Source: Oscillospiraceae bacterium (GTDB lineage Bacteria; Bacillota; Clostridia; Oscillospirales; Oscillospiraceae). Taken from it: DNA of 49,419 nucleotides. Made by a program: the position numbers and the translations under genes. Positions 1-8,884 of the stretch are shown piece after piece (position 1 is the first letter of the stretch; each line of letters opens with the position of its first letter). The DNA is taken from contig JAFVZT010000012.1 in the NCBI GenBank assembly GCA_017508045.1, forward strand, positions 1-49,419, written 5' to 3'. Below the pieces are notes generated by a model. It was not told the DNA's origin and searched no databases. It saw only the letters and a program-made list of their open reading frames with translations.

Positions 1-60
1 CTCGAACCGTCGACCTCCAGCGTGACAGGCTGGCGTGCTAACCGACTGCACCACCGGGCC
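1..60 (-). tRNA. tRNA-Asp (GTC), 3' end cut by window edge
   Basis: Read on the minus strand this gives a tRNA 5' half with a GGCCCGG acceptor arm, a D-arm, and an anticodon stem-loop CCAGC-CTGTCAC-GCTGG whose anticodon is GTC. The sequence runs into the T-arm (GGTTCGA) and then leaves the window, so the 3' acceptor strand is not seen. It lies 5 bp downstream of the tRNA-Val gene on the same strand, and the two are surely one transcript. Confidence 0.93.
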
Positions 61-65
61 AAATT

Positions 66-141
66 TGGTGGGAACAACAGGGCTCGAACCTGTGACCCCA
101 TGCTTGTAAGGCATGTGCTCTCCCAGCTGAGCTATGCTCCC
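66..141 (-). tRNA. tRNA-Val (TAC)
   Basis: Complete cloverleaf on the minus strand: acceptor GGGAGCA pairs with TGTTCCC, the anticodon stem-loop is CATGC-CTTACAA-GCATG (anticodon TAC, valine), the T-loop is GGTTCGAGCC, and CCA is encoded at the 3' end (66-68). It is the first gene of the tRNA-Val/tRNA-Asp transcript. Confidence 0.95.
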
Positions 142-183
142 AAACATCCGCCGAATTGCCTTCGCATCTCAGCGACGGGTATC

Positions 184-212
184 ATTATACCCAACGATGT
201 CTTATTTGTCAA
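184..212 (-). promoter_or_regulatory. Sigma-A promoter of the tRNA-Val/tRNA-Asp unit
   Basis: On the minus strand a perfect TTGACA (207-212) stands 17 bp from a perfect TATAAT (184-189). Transcription would start near 177, about 36 bp before the tRNA-Val gene. A fully consensus promoter fits a stable-RNA operon. Confidence 0.9.
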
Positions 213-287
213 GGGTTTTTTCTTATTTTTTCATAAGGAATTTTAAGACTGTAATTCTATAATTTTTTCCTAAAATTCCCTTAATTT

Positions 288-1163
288 TTAAAGCTCTTTG
301 AGAATTTTTTCAATGTCATCCGGGGTAAAAGTATAAATCTCATCGCAGAACTGACACTCTACAGGAAAGGGCTTGTTCTCTTGGGCAATCTGTTCCAATT
401 CCTTTCTGCCCAAGCTAATCAGCGCAGCTGTTACTCGGTCACGGCTGCAATAGCACTTATATTCCACCTCAGTGGTTTCCATAAATACAACACCCAAGTC
501 TCCGCAGACCTGGCCGAGAATATCCTCCGGCGTCATCCCCTGCACCAGCATAGCGGTAACCGCACCGGAGCGCTGGATGCCCCGTTCAACCGCCTGTATA
601 GTTTCCTCCGTTGCGCCGGGCAGCAGCTGAATAAGATAGCCTCCGGCGACCTTTACACTCTGATCCCGATCTACCAGTACGCCCAGGGCGCATGCTGTAG
701 GTGTTTGCTCACTTTGGGCAAAGTATGCTGTCACATCATCTCCGATTTCACCGGAAGCAAGGGCAATAGAGCCGACATATGGCTCTTTCATTTGCAAATC
801 CCGAATAATTGTCAGCGTCCCGTTACCCACAGTAGCACCAACATCCAATTTACCGGGGTGCTTTTCCACCAAGGGTACATTCGGCTCATAGACATAGCCG
901 CGAACATTTCCCACAGAGTCTGCCACGCAGACAAGACCTCCGATTGGCCCATCGCTGCGTATTTGCAGTGTCATAGAGCCGTTTTCAACCTTTTGCATAT
1001 TCCCCATCATTGAGGCAGCTGTCAAGGCTCTGCCAAAAGCCGCTGTTGCATTTGGGGTTGTTTTTTGTATTTCCGCGGCTCTGCGGACAAGCTCTGTAGA
1101 ATGGATAGCGACAACCTTTACAAGGCCATCCATACTCATTCCCCGAACTAAATAATCCTTCAT
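288..1163 (-). CDS. hslO: Hsp33 redox-regulated chaperonin
   Basis: A 291-residue protein of usual Hsp33 length. Hsp33 is a cytosolic holdase chaperone that is switched on when oxidative stress forms disulfides in its C-terminal zinc site. The four zinc cysteines are visible as a CYC pair near residue 237 and a CQFC pair near residue 271. The N-terminal substrate-binding domain aligns along its length with the family (G-R-A-L-T near residue 45, then the SIALASGEIGDD stretch). The start codon overlaps the stop of the upstream methyltransferase gene as ATGA, so the two are translationally coupled. No clear intrinsic terminator follows; an AT-rich stretch leads to the tRNA promoter. Confidence 0.95.
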   Translation of the reverse strand: MKDYLVRGMSMDGLVKVVAIHSTELVRRAAEIQKTTPNATAAFGRALTAASMMGNMQKVENGSMTLQIRSDGPIGGLVCVADSVGNVRGYVYEPNVPLVEKHPGKLDVGATVGNGTLTIIRDLQMKEPYVGSIALASGEIGDDVTAYFAQSEQTPTACALGVLVDRDQSVKVAGGYLIQLLPGATEETIQAVERGIQRSGAVTAMLVQGMTPEDILGQVCGDLGVVFMETTEVEYKCYCSRDRVTAALISLGRKELEQIAQENKPFPVECQFCDEIYTFTPDDIEKILKEL

Positions 1164-1909
1164 TCCATTCTACCCTTTCTGGCTTTAATATAAATGCGCT
1201 GCTCACCGGGATCCGGCGCTGTCATTTTCCGGTCTGCAAACACTTCAATTGCGGTAAATCCCGCGGATTTTAAATATTCCGTCAATTGCAGCGCGCTGTA
1301 AGCGTATTCCCGGTGCTCCTCAAAGAAGCGATGCCACACAGACCCCTGTCGTTGAAATAAGTCCATACCATAGGCGCATATATTTGTGTTTTCGTCAAAC
1401 TCGCCCCGCCAAACACAATATACGTCCTCATCCTCATCCAAAAAGACCTGTCCATCCATAGCCCGGAGCTTTTCAGGAGTATTAACATCGAAGATAAAGC
1501 AGCCGCCGGGGTTAAGCACCCGATATACACGCTGAATTACTTTTTCGCAATCGGCAGGGTCTGTAATATAATCCATACTGTCAAGGGCGCATACAGCCAA
1601 ATCTACGCCCCGTGGCAAGGACAACCTCTCCAAACGCTGGCAAACGAACAATGGCGGGTTATCCAGGCTCTGTGCCTTTTGGGAGGCAATACAAAGCATT
1701 TCCTGAGACATATCCACCGCTGTAACCCTAAGCCCCTCCTTTGCCAGCAGCAAAGCAACAGAGCCTGTTCCGCAAGCTAAGTCCACAGCCGTTCTTGGCT
1801 GCAGACCTTCTTTAGCAAGTATTTGCTTATAAAAATCAACAACGGCCTGATAGTCCACATCGTTCGTCAGTCGATCATAGCTCATTGCCAAATTGTGATA
1901 GGCATCCAT
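1160..1909 (-). CDS. Class I SAM-dependent methyltransferase, substrate unknown
   Basis: A 249-residue protein with the SAM-binding motif I (VDLACGTGSVALLLA, near residue 40), the acidic motif II ending AVDMS and a post-I motif ALDSMDYI. It belongs to the Methyltransf_25/11 type; the substrate cannot be read from sequence. The start at 1909 (MDAYHNLAMSYDRL) is chosen because AAGGAG lies 7-8 nt before it; the longer frame to 1942 would start inside the ftsZ terminator hairpin. It is downstream of ftsZ and coupled by a 4-bp overlap to hslO. The position suggests expression by read-through from ftsZ or from an unseen promoter. Confidence 0.85.
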   Translation of the reverse strand: MDAYHNLAMSYDRLTNDVDYQAVVDFYKQILAKEGLQPRTAVDLACGTGSVALLLAKEGLRVTAVDMSQEMLCIASQKAQSLDNPPLFVCQRLERLSLPRGVDLAVCALDSMDYITDPADCEKVIQRVYRVLNPGGCFIFDVNTPEKLRAMDGQVFLDEDEDVYCVWRGEFDENTNICAYGMDLFQRQGSVWHRFFEEHREYAYSALQLTEYLKSAGFTAIEVFADRKMTAPDPGEQRIYIKARKGRME

Positions 1910-1922
1910 AGGCTGCTCCTTT

Positions 1923-1956
1923 GCAAAAAGCATCCCGGACAAACTGTCCGGGATGC
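1923..1956 (-). terminator. Intrinsic terminator after ftsZ
   Basis: A perfect 12-bp stem (1930-1941 with 1945-1956) closes a 3-nt loop and is followed on the minus strand by TTTTT. It sits 16 bp beyond the ftsZ stop. The ribosome binding site of the next gene (AAGGAG) begins almost at once after the T-run, so any expression of the methyltransferase-hslO pair from the ftsZ promoter must pass through this hairpin. Confidence 0.9.
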
Positions 1957-1971
1957 TGAAAATGATGTGTT

Positions 1972-3009
1972 TTAGCGGTTGAAAATGCTGAAGATATCGT
2001 CAATGTCATCAGCAACCTTTGCAGCAGTTCCGGATGCGGACTTGCTGTCCTCAACAACCTTCTGCTCAAAGCCGGTAGCAATAACGGTGACCCGCATCTC
2101 ATCCTCAAAGCTCTCATCCCAGGTAGCACCGAAGATAATATTTGCCTCGGGATTTGCTTCCTCCTGCACAATGCCGGCAGCAGTCTCAACATCATCCAAG
2201 GTCAGCTCGGAGGAGCCGGTAACATTTACCAGAACACCGGTAGCACCCTTGATAGAGGTTTCCAGCAGAGGACTTGCAACAGCCGCCAAAGCAGCCTGCT
2301 CAGCCTTTTCACGGCCGGAAGCAGTACCAACACCCATATGTGCGCGGCCTGCATCCTTCATGATTGCGGAAACGTCGGCAAAGTCCAGGTTAATTACAAC
2401 ATTACCGGAATCGCCAACCAGCTCGGAGATAGAGGTAACAGCCTGCTTCAGAACATCGTCAGCAATACCGAATGCGTTAGCAAAGGTAATCTTCTGGTCA
2501 GTGACATATTTCAGGCGGTCATTCGGAATGATAATCAAGGAGTCGACCTTGCCGGACAGAGCAGCAATGCCCTGCTCAGCCTGACGCATACGGTTAGCAC
2601 CCTCAAACTTGAAAGGCTTAGTCACAACACCGACGGTCAGGATACCGGCTTCGTGAGCCAGGTCTGCCACAATGGGTGCTGCGCCGGTGCCGGTACCGCC
2701 GCCCATACCTGCAGTAATGAAGACCATATCGGTGCCTTCCAGGACCTTAGCAATGGCTGCTCTGGATTCCTCTGCGGATTTCTGACCCACCTCAGGCTTT
2801 GAGCCAGCGCCCATACCGCCGGTAAGCTTTTCACCAATCTGAACCTTGTTTGCACATTTGGATTTATTCAGATCCTGCTTATCTGTATTGATTACCACGA
2901 AATCAACGCCGTTAACGCCTGCGCCAATCATACGATTAATGACGTTGTTGCCGGCACCGCCGACACCGATTACCTTAATTTTAACTACGCGATCCTGAAA
3001 ATCAGACAT
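1972..3009 (-). CDS. ftsZ: Cell division GTPase FtsZ
   Basis: 345 residues. FtsZ is the bacterial tubulin homologue that forms the Z-ring. Visible signatures are the GVGGAGNNV nucleotide-binding start (residue 15 on), the tubulin signature [12 protein letters not shown] (near residue 101) and the FANAFG/NLDFADV stretches. The C-terminal linker is short and ends in [12 protein letters not shown], a plausible conserved tail for binding partners. The ATG is preceded by GGAGGAG at good spacing. It has its own promoter at 3084-3112 although the upstream ftsQ gene is close, so it may be expressed both alone and with the dcw operon. ftsA, the usual neighbour, is absent. Confidence 0.98.
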   Translation of the reverse strand: MSDFQDRVVKIKVIGVGGAGNNVINRMIGAGVNGVDFVVINTDKQDLNKSKCANKVQIGEKLTGGMGAGSKPEVGQKSAEESRAAIAKVLEGTDMVFITAGMGGGTGTGAAPIVADLAHEAGILTVGVVTKPFKFEGANRMRQAEQGIAALSGKVDSLIIIPNDRLKYVTDQKITFANAFGIADDVLKQAVTSISELVGDSGNVVINLDFADVSAIMKDAGRAHMGVGTASGREKAEQAALAAVASPLLETSIKGATGVLVNVTGSSELTLDDVETAAGIVQEEANPEANIIFGATWDESFEDEMRVTVIATGFEQKVVEDSKSASGTAAKVADDIDDIFSIFNR

Positions 3010-3083
3010 GTATTTCTCCTCCTATGTATAGTTGCAGCTGCAGGCCGCGCCCACTTCTGCCATAATTACAATGTTACTTGTAT

Positions 3084-3112
3084 ATTCTACAGCCAAAAAA
3101 GCATTTGGTCAA
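3084..3112 (-). promoter_or_regulatory. Promoter in front of ftsZ
   Basis: TTGACC (3107-3112) and TAGAAT (3084-3089) stand 17 bp apart on the minus strand. The predicted start near 3077 leaves a leader of about 67 nt that contains the palindrome TGCAGCTGCA. A separate ftsZ promoter in a dcw cluster is common. Confidence 0.75.
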
Positions 3113-3150
3113 TAGAAATTCTCATTTTTTGTCAAAGTTTTTATTATTTT

Positions 3151-4230
3151 TTAAGGAAAGGGTGTGTAAATCACTTCATTTGGCTTAATTGTGAAGCTTA
3201 CATCCAAAATTCCGCTTTGATAATCACCCATTTGGTCAACGGCAGACTTCATGCTGCGAATTTTGTAGCCCAATTCAAGGCTGTCACCCAATGTCACCTG
3301 AAATCGCTTCCCAAACCACAGCTCCAAATTTCCCATACTGGTAACGTCAATACTCGCCGCCTCGCCGATAACTCCGCTATCTTCAAGAAATTGCGCAATG
3401 GTGATTGCTGTTTGCAGCTGTTCCTTTGCCAAAACGGTAATTGGCTGTGTCTCCCCTTCCGGAAGCTCCGGCTGAAATGCTTTAGCCTGTTCTCCAACCA
3501 CGGGATTCTCCAGCTGAATACCAATAATAACCGTATGCTGTTCAGCATCGGCGCTGTTGGTCTTATCAACGATTTTGCCATCTGATCGCATAAGCCACCA
3601 GGATTTGTCTGTGGCTTCCACTGCGTAGACAACATCCAATTCCACTATTTCAATTCTTACCGTATCCGGCAATTTTATTCCCACACGAACCTTTAAAACA
3701 TAGGGTAATTTACTTGTAATATTGTTGCTGATTTTTGCTTCGTTAATTGTCAGGAGGTTTTCTCCGTCTTTAATACCAGCTGCCTCCCGGATATCCCATG
3801 CAGTATATTTTTCATTTCCTGCAACCGTAACGGTAGAAACCTTAAAAAAGATTGACATACCAAACAAAATTGCAAGAACGATTGCAACAACAGTTGCAAG
3901 ATGCAGCAAAAACCGATATTTATAAAACGGCCCGGGCTGGGTGTATACAACATCCGGTGCAGGGACGTTTTCCTGGGCTTTTCTTCTGGTACGCGGACGC
4001 GGCGGAGCATTATTTTCGCGCACCGGATTTTTCGGTGCCGACACAGCACGCTGTCCGGTGCGGGCAGACGGTGCTCTTCGGTTTTGTGTAGCCGTACCGG
4101 TAGGGGCTGTACTGCTTCCGGCCCCGCCGCTGCGAATCGGCTGATTGCCATCACTGCGACGCCGCGTACCTTGTTTCGTAGCTGTTGCCTTTGAACGTCC
4201 CGTAGGGCGATTGGTTTCTTTGGTATCCAT
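3151..4230 (-). CDS. ftsQ: Cell division protein FtsQ/DivIB
   Basis: 359 residues. FtsQ/DivIB is a bitopic septal protein that recruits FtsL/FtsB partners. It has a long basic, Ser/Thr/Pro/Arg-rich cytoplasmic tail (residues 1-104), one membrane helix (about 106-128, FLLHLATVVAIVLAILFGMSI), then a POTRA domain beginning VSTVTVAGNEKYTAWDI and a beta domain. The tail is much longer than in E. coli FtsQ, which is usual for many Firmicutes. The ATG has AAGGAG in front and lies 3 bp after the murG stop, so it is in the dcw operon. Confidence 0.9.
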   Translation of the reverse strand: MDTKETNRPTGRSKATATKQGTRRRSDGNQPIRSGGAGSSTAPTGTATQNRRAPSARTGQRAVSAPKNPVRENNAPPRPRTRRKAQENVPAPDVVYTQPGPFYKYRFLLHLATVVAIVLAILFGMSIFFKVSTVTVAGNEKYTAWDIREAAGIKDGENLLTINEAKISNNITSKLPYVLKVRVGIKLPDTVRIEIVELDVVYAVEATDKSWWLMRSDGKIVDKTNSADAEQHTVIIGIQLENPVVGEQAKAFQPELPEGETQPITVLAKEQLQTAITIAQFLEDSGVIGEAASIDVTSMGNLELWFGKRFQVTLGDSLELGYKIRSMKSAVDQMGDYQSGILDVSFTIKPNEVIYTPFP

Positions 4231-4233
4231 GGT

Positions 4234-5361
4234 TTACTCCTTATTTCCCAATGCTTCCATAATATCGCAGACACGCTCTGCAGAATCGGGAATGCACAGT
4301 TTATGAAGCGCTTTGCTCATCCTTTCACGGATGCTTGTGTCCTGAAGCAATGATGCGATTTGTTCCATCAGTGCCTCAGCCGTACAGTCCTTTTCCAACA
4401 TCAGAATTGCTGCACCCACATCCGCCAAGGCTCTTGCGTTTTTTTCCTGGTGGTTATCCGTTACATTCGGTGACGGAATTAAAATACAGGGTGTCCCGGA
4501 GGCGGCAAGCTCATTGCAGGTAGATGCACCGGCACGGCTGATAATCACATCCGCCGCCGCCATAACCGTGGGCATATTGTAAATATACTCCTGCATAGAT
4601 ATGCCTTTATTCTCAGACAAATCTACACCCTTTTTCAAGACTAAATCCGGCATCCAGTCACTTCCGTAGCTGCCGGTTGCATGGATATGCCGGTAGGGAT
4701 ATCCCGCGTTTTGCTCCAAGGCAAACAGATCCGCCATTGTTTCGTTCATCACCTTTGCGCCTTGACTGCCAAAGGCGGATACAATTAAGGGTCGCTCGTC
4801 CAAGTCAAGCTCCCTGCGGGCAGCTTCCCGCCCGGTAAAAATAAATTCCTTACGCACCGGCATACCCACTACCTCTACCCTGTCGGGATGACGGTAATAT
4901 TTTGCGCTCTCAGAAAAGCAAACCAGAACCTTATCCGCCCGTTTTGCAATCATTCGGGTTGTCAGCCCCGGCATAGCGTTGGCCTCGTGTACGCAAATCG
5001 GCACACCCAAACAGCTGGCCGCCAAAAGCGCGGGAAAGCTGGCATAACCGCCGGTACCCACAACCACATCTGCTTTAAACTCCCGAATAATCTTCTTGCA
5101 GGCAGAAACAGACTGTAAAACATAACCGATTGATTGCAGATTGTGCTTAATTGCCTGAAGATTCTTCCCTCTCGACATTCCGGTTGCAGGAATGGTGCGC
5201 AAATCGTAACCAGCTTGGGGAACCAATCGTTCTTCCATACGGTTTTTCGCGCCGATAAAAAGAATCTTGCTGTCCGGATGCCGTTGCTTCCACACATTGG
5301 CGACAGCAATGGCAGGATTAATATGTCCGCCTGTTCCGCCGCAGGTAAAAATCACATTCAT
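4234..5361 (-). CDS. murG: UDP-GlcNAc:lipid I GlcNAc transferase MurG
   Basis: 375 residues, normal MurG length. The enzyme adds GlcNAc to undecaprenyl-PP-MurNAc-pentapeptide to give lipid II at the inner membrane face. Seen: the N-terminal GGTGGHI loop (residues 8-14), the HEANAMPG stretch, and a C-terminal donor site with ISRAGASTCNELAA followed by IPSPNVTDNHQEKNA. The open frame runs further upstream, but the ATG at 5361 overlaps the ftsW stop as ATGA and starts the conserved domain, so it is the start. Confidence 0.97.
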   Translation of the reverse strand: MNVIFTCGGTGGHINPAIAVANVWKQRHPDSKILFIGAKNRMEERLVPQAGYDLRTIPATGMSRGKNLQAIKHNLQSIGYVLQSVSACKKIIREFKADVVVGTGGYASFPALLAASCLGVPICVHEANAMPGLTTRMIAKRADKVLVCFSESAKYYRHPDRVEVVGMPVRKEFIFTGREAARRELDLDERPLIVSAFGSQGAKVMNETMADLFALEQNAGYPYRHIHATGSYGSDWMPDLVLKKGVDLSENKGISMQEYIYNMPTVMAAADVIISRAGASTCNELAASGTPCILIPSPNVTDNHQEKNARALADVGAAILMLEKDCTAEALMEQIASLLQDTSIRERMSKALHKLCIPDSAERVCDIMEALGNKE

Positions 5362-6521
5362 TGTATAGCCTCCTGTCGAGCCTGCTGATTTCTGTAACGG
5401 GAGATGCTTAATATAACCCCCATTTCCCCGAGATTTACGGCCAACGCCGTTCCTCCATAGGAGAAGAAGGGCAACGCAATTCCGGTAGAGGGCAAGAGGT
5501 TGGTCACAACCCCCAAATTCAGCACTGTTTGAACAGCAATCAAGGTAATCAGCCCGGATGCCAGAACCGTGGAAAATCGATCCGGCGCCCGCAAGGCAAT
5601 CCAATAGCCTCGCAAAAGCATTGCGGCAAACAATGCAATAATCAATGCGGCACCGATCAATCCGAGCTCTTCACATATAATGGCAAATATATAGTCGTTG
5701 TACTGAAATGGTAGATAAAGATACTTCTGTCTGCTTTTTCCAAACCCCCGACCGAACAGTCCGCCGGAACCAATGGCGTACAAGGACTGCAGAATTTGAT
5801 AACCGGTATCTCCGGGGTCTTGCTCCGGGTGCAGCCATGCCGTTACACGGTCACCGGCGTAACCCATAAAGCTGATATAAATTACAACAAACACCGCTGC
5901 GGCGCCTGCCCCTGCCAAAAGCCATTTGGGATTTGTTCCGGCAACAAACATCATCACCACTGCCACCATACCCATCAGCATTATGGCAGACAGGTGCTTT
6001 TCCAATGCCAGCGGCACCAAAATTCCCAAAAGCGCACTGCCGAAGCCTAAAACACCGTAGCGAAATTCCCTTGCGGATGTTCCAAACCCCTTTGTCAGTC
6101 TTGCAAAAAGTACAATCATAGTAAATTTGGCAATCTCTGACGGCTGAAATTGCAGGCCGGCTATGTTAATCCACCGCCGCGCGCCGTTGACAGATTCGCC
6201 AAACAGCAGCACCGACAACAGAAGCGCTATGCTCACTCCGTACAAAGGCCAAGCTGTGCGCAGCCAGAAATCCGGCGGTATCCGGCTTAATAAAATCATT
6301 GCCGCAATACCGATTACAGCACAAACACCTTGTTTCTGAAGATATCGCGTGGATATTGTATATCCCGTATCATACTCGCTTTGGGCGTAGCTTGCTGAAT
6401 ACAGCATAATAAGCCCCACCGCAAGCAGCAGCATAAGTAACAGTAAAAATGGAATATCGACACTCGTACCCGTCCGTAAACGGCGGTTCTCTTTGGTGCG
6501 CAGAACCTTCTGCCCACCCAT
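5358..6521 (-). CDS. ftsW: FtsW/SpoVE-type SEDS glycosyltransferase
   Basis: 387 residues with about ten hydrophobic segments. SEDS proteins polymerise lipid II into glycan strands together with a cognate class B PBP, here probably the FtsI gene of the same operon. Family marks seen are GVNGARRWI-like VNGARRWINIAG, the FQPSEIAKF motif, and the C-terminal GxTNLLPSTGIALPFFSYGG. The dcw position between mraY and murG favours FtsW; the paralogue SpoVE cannot be excluded from sequence alone. AAGGAG precedes the ATG. Confidence 0.93.
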   Translation of the reverse strand: MGGQKVLRTKENRRLRTGTSVDIPFLLLLMLLLAVGLIMLYSASYAQSEYDTGYTISTRYLQKQGVCAVIGIAAMILLSRIPPDFWLRTAWPLYGVSIALLLSVLLFGESVNGARRWINIAGLQFQPSEIAKFTMIVLFARLTKGFGTSAREFRYGVLGFGSALLGILVPLALEKHLSAIMLMGMVAVVMMFVAGTNPKWLLAGAGAAAVFVVIYISFMGYAGDRVTAWLHPEQDPGDTGYQILQSLYAIGSGGLFGRGFGKSRQKYLYLPFQYNDYIFAIICEELGLIGAALIIALFAAMLLRGYWIALRAPDRFSTVLASGLITLIAVQTVLNLGVVTNLLPSTGIALPFFSYGGTALAVNLGEMGVILSISRYRNQQARQEAIQ

Positions 6522-6532
6522 AAAATCGCTCC

Positions 6533-7510
6533 TTATACTACTTTACCGGCAATGCCAAACCAAGCCAATACGCACATCAATGCAGTAATTCCGGCAAAAA
6601 TCAACACAATTTTTTCTTCCTTCCAGCCACTCATTTCAAAATGGTGGTGGATCGGTGCCATTTTAAAAATCCGCTTGCCGTGGGTTAGTTTAAAATACCC
6701 AACCTGCAAGATAACCGACAACGTTTCCACAATGTAAACGAAGCCTACCAAAATCAATATTAACGGCATGTCCAAAGCAAAGGCAAGGGCGCACACCACG
6801 CCGCCGAGGAACAGTGAGCCGGTATCACCCATAAACACCTTGGCCGGATGCCAGTTATAGAAAAGATATGCTATCAAACCGCCTGTCAAAGATGCCGGAA
6901 GCAGCGCCATATCCAACCGTTCCATAGCAAATGCCGCCACTGTAAAAAATGCCATAACCGGAATGGTGACAGACCCGCACAAACCATCGATGCCGTCTGT
7001 CAGGTTAACCGCATTTACACAGCCAACCATAACAAACATAGCAAAGAAAATATATACAAGGGGATGGATTTGGTAAGTTACATTGGCAAACGGGATGTAT
7101 AGGTCGCAGGACATAACCCCCTGCTTATAAAGCAGATACAGATACAGTGCCGATACCGCCATCTGCAGCATTGCTTTCTGTAAAGATGTAAGTCCGAGAT
7201 TTCTTTTGAATTTTAATTTAAAAAAATCATCCAAAAACCCTACCAGGCCAAAGCACAAAGAAAGCGCTAAAACATAGAAAACCGTATAGTCCTCCATGAC
7301 GATAATATTGGATACAAGGCAAATAATTGTGGCCAAAATAAACATCAAACCACCCATCATAGGTGTTCCGGCCTTATAATTGTGCCAAGTAGGTCCGACG
7401 TCACGAATAGACTGACCGGCCTTTAATGCCCGCAACACAGGCAACAGAAGCCAACCGATGCCACCGCTTAACACAGCGCCTACCACAGCTGTTACTAATA
7501 TTCTCGTCAT
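6533..7510 (-). CDS. mraY: Phospho-MurNAc-pentapeptide transferase MraY
   Basis: 325 residues, polytopic. MraY transfers phospho-MurNAc-pentapeptide from UDP to undecaprenyl phosphate, making lipid I. Seen: GTPMMGGLMF (near residue 49), GFLDDFFK with the catalytic aspartates (near 88), NLTDGIDGLCG (near 168), the KVFMGDTGSLFLGG loop and the C-terminal MAPIHHHFE histidine motif. GGAGGGAG precedes the ATG. murD, normally between mraY and ftsW, is missing; ftsW follows after 11 bp. Confidence 0.97.
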   Translation of the reverse strand: MTRILVTAVVGAVLSGGIGWLLLPVLRALKAGQSIRDVGPTWHNYKAGTPMMGGLMFILATIICLVSNIIVMEDYTVFYVLALSLCFGLVGFLDDFFKLKFKRNLGLTSLQKAMLQMAVSALYLYLLYKQGVMSCDLYIPFANVTYQIHPLVYIFFAMFVMVGCVNAVNLTDGIDGLCGSVTIPVMAFFTVAAFAMERLDMALLPASLTGGLIAYLFYNWHPAKVFMGDTGSLFLGGVVCALAFALDMPLILILVGFVYIVETLSVILQVGYFKLTHGKRIFKMAPIHHHFEMSGWKEEKIVLIFAGITALMCVLAWFGIAGKVV

Positions 7511-7524
7511 GGTGCTCCCTCCGA

Positions 7525-8883
7525 CTATTTCTCTTCCTGTAAAAACATATCCAGAGCAATTTCCATATGCATTCCGTGGCTGCCCTTAAACAGCAGTACA
7601 TCTCCCGGCCGGGCTGTCTGCTTCAACGCATCCACCAGCTTTTGCCTGTCCTCAAAGGCGTTGACCATCGCAGCAGGCATTCCTCCGGTAATTGCGCCGC
7701 TGAGCATACGGTCACTGTTCGGTCCATAAGCAAACAGCATATCCGCCTTTTCGGCAGCAATTCTTCCTACCTTATAATGCTCCGCCTGGGTGCAAACGCC
7801 AAGCTCCAGCATATCTCCCAGAACCGCAATGCGCCGTCCTTCTTTTCCACTCAGCACAGCCAGGGCTGCCGCCATGGATTCCGGACCCGCGTTATAGCAA
7901 TCCTTAATAATTGTGTATTCGCCTGCTTTGAAAATTTCCTGTCTGCCATCCATGTTTTGAAAAACGGACAGCACTTTTTGTATATTCTCCGCAGAAACGC
8001 CATAATGCAGGCCGACGGCAACTGCTGCCAAGGCATCCGGAACGTAATGCTCTCCCTCCAGAGGCAATTCTATGGAGAAGGAATGATTTTTCCAAGAAAC
8101 TTCAAATTGCAGTTTATCATTATTTTGGACAATATTCTGACCCAAAACCTCACTGTGTGTATTGCTTGTTCCAAAGTAGGTAACCCCGGGAATGCTTTTG
8201 TGCAGGTTCCACAGAAGCGGATCATCTCCATTGAGTATAATACCGCCGCGTTCACTCATGCCCTCCAAAATTTCAAGCTTCGCCTGAAGAATGCCCTCCA
8301 TAGAGCCAAGGTGTTCAATATGCATCGTTCCGATATTGACAATAATGGCTACATCAGGCTTTGCAATTCCGCTTAAATAGGCAATTTCTCCAAAATGGTT
8401 CATACCCATTTCCAAAACAGCAATTTGCGTATCCTCGGGCATAGCAAGAATTGCCATAGGCATTCCGATGTCGTTGTTATGATTTACAGGTGTTTTGCTG
8501 ACAGCATATGTACTGCTTAAAACAGCGGCAACCATTTCCTTCGTTGTACTTTTTCCCACAGAGCCGGTGATGCCTACAACCTTCACGCCCAGCCTTTGGC
8601 GCTCCTGTCTTGCAATATCTCCAAGGGCAATTCGGGTATCCTTTACAACAATGGCCGGGTAATCTCCGTCACATTTGGTACACAGCACTGCTGCCGCGCC
8701 CTTTTCAAAGGCCGCAGGAATAAAATCATGTCCGTCCCGTGCCCCCTGCAGCGCCACAAACAGCTCTCCGGAATTTAAGTTCCGTGTATCATTGTTGGCG
8801 CCAAAAAAGGTGATGTCTTTATATTTGGGATTTATCTGACCGCCACACCAAGCAGCGGCTTGTTCCAGTGTAATCCTGCCCAT
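7525..8883 (-). CDS. murF: UDP-MurNAc-tripeptide:D-Ala-D-Ala ligase MurF
   Basis: 452 residues. MurF adds D-Ala-D-Ala to the cytoplasmic precursor, using ATP. The ATP loop reads GSVGKSTTKEM (near residue 110) and the HNNDIGMP and EMGMNHFGEI motifs follow; the C-terminal domain has CYNAGPESM. The start MGRITLEQ at 8883 is 1 bp after the murE stop and has GAGGAA in front; the longer upstream frame only covers the end of murE in another frame. Confidence 0.96.
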   Translation of the reverse strand: MGRITLEQAAAWCGGQINPKYKDITFFGANNDTRNLNSGELFVALQGARDGHDFIPAAFEKGAAAVLCTKCDGDYPAIVVKDTRIALGDIARQERQRLGVKVVGITGSVGKSTTKEMVAAVLSSTYAVSKTPVNHNNDIGMPMAILAMPEDTQIAVLEMGMNHFGEIAYLSGIAKPDVAIIVNIGTMHIEHLGSMEGILQAKLEILEGMSERGGIILNGDDPLLWNLHKSIPGVTYFGTSNTHSEVLGQNIVQNNDKLQFEVSWKNHSFSIELPLEGEHYVPDALAAVAVGLHYGVSAENIQKVLSVFQNMDGRQEIFKAGEYTIIKDCYNAGPESMAAALAVLSGKEGRRIAVLGDMLELGVCTQAEHYKVGRIAAEKADMLFAYGPNSDRMLSGAITGGMPAAMVNAFEDRQKLVDALKQTARPGDVLLFKGSHGMHMEIALDMFLQEEK

Positions 8884-8884
8884 G

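Noticed and set aside
143-287. Terminator after hslO
   Set aside because: Only an AT-rich inverted repeat (AAGGAATTTTA with TAAAATTCCCTT) with a long loop is present; too weak to call.
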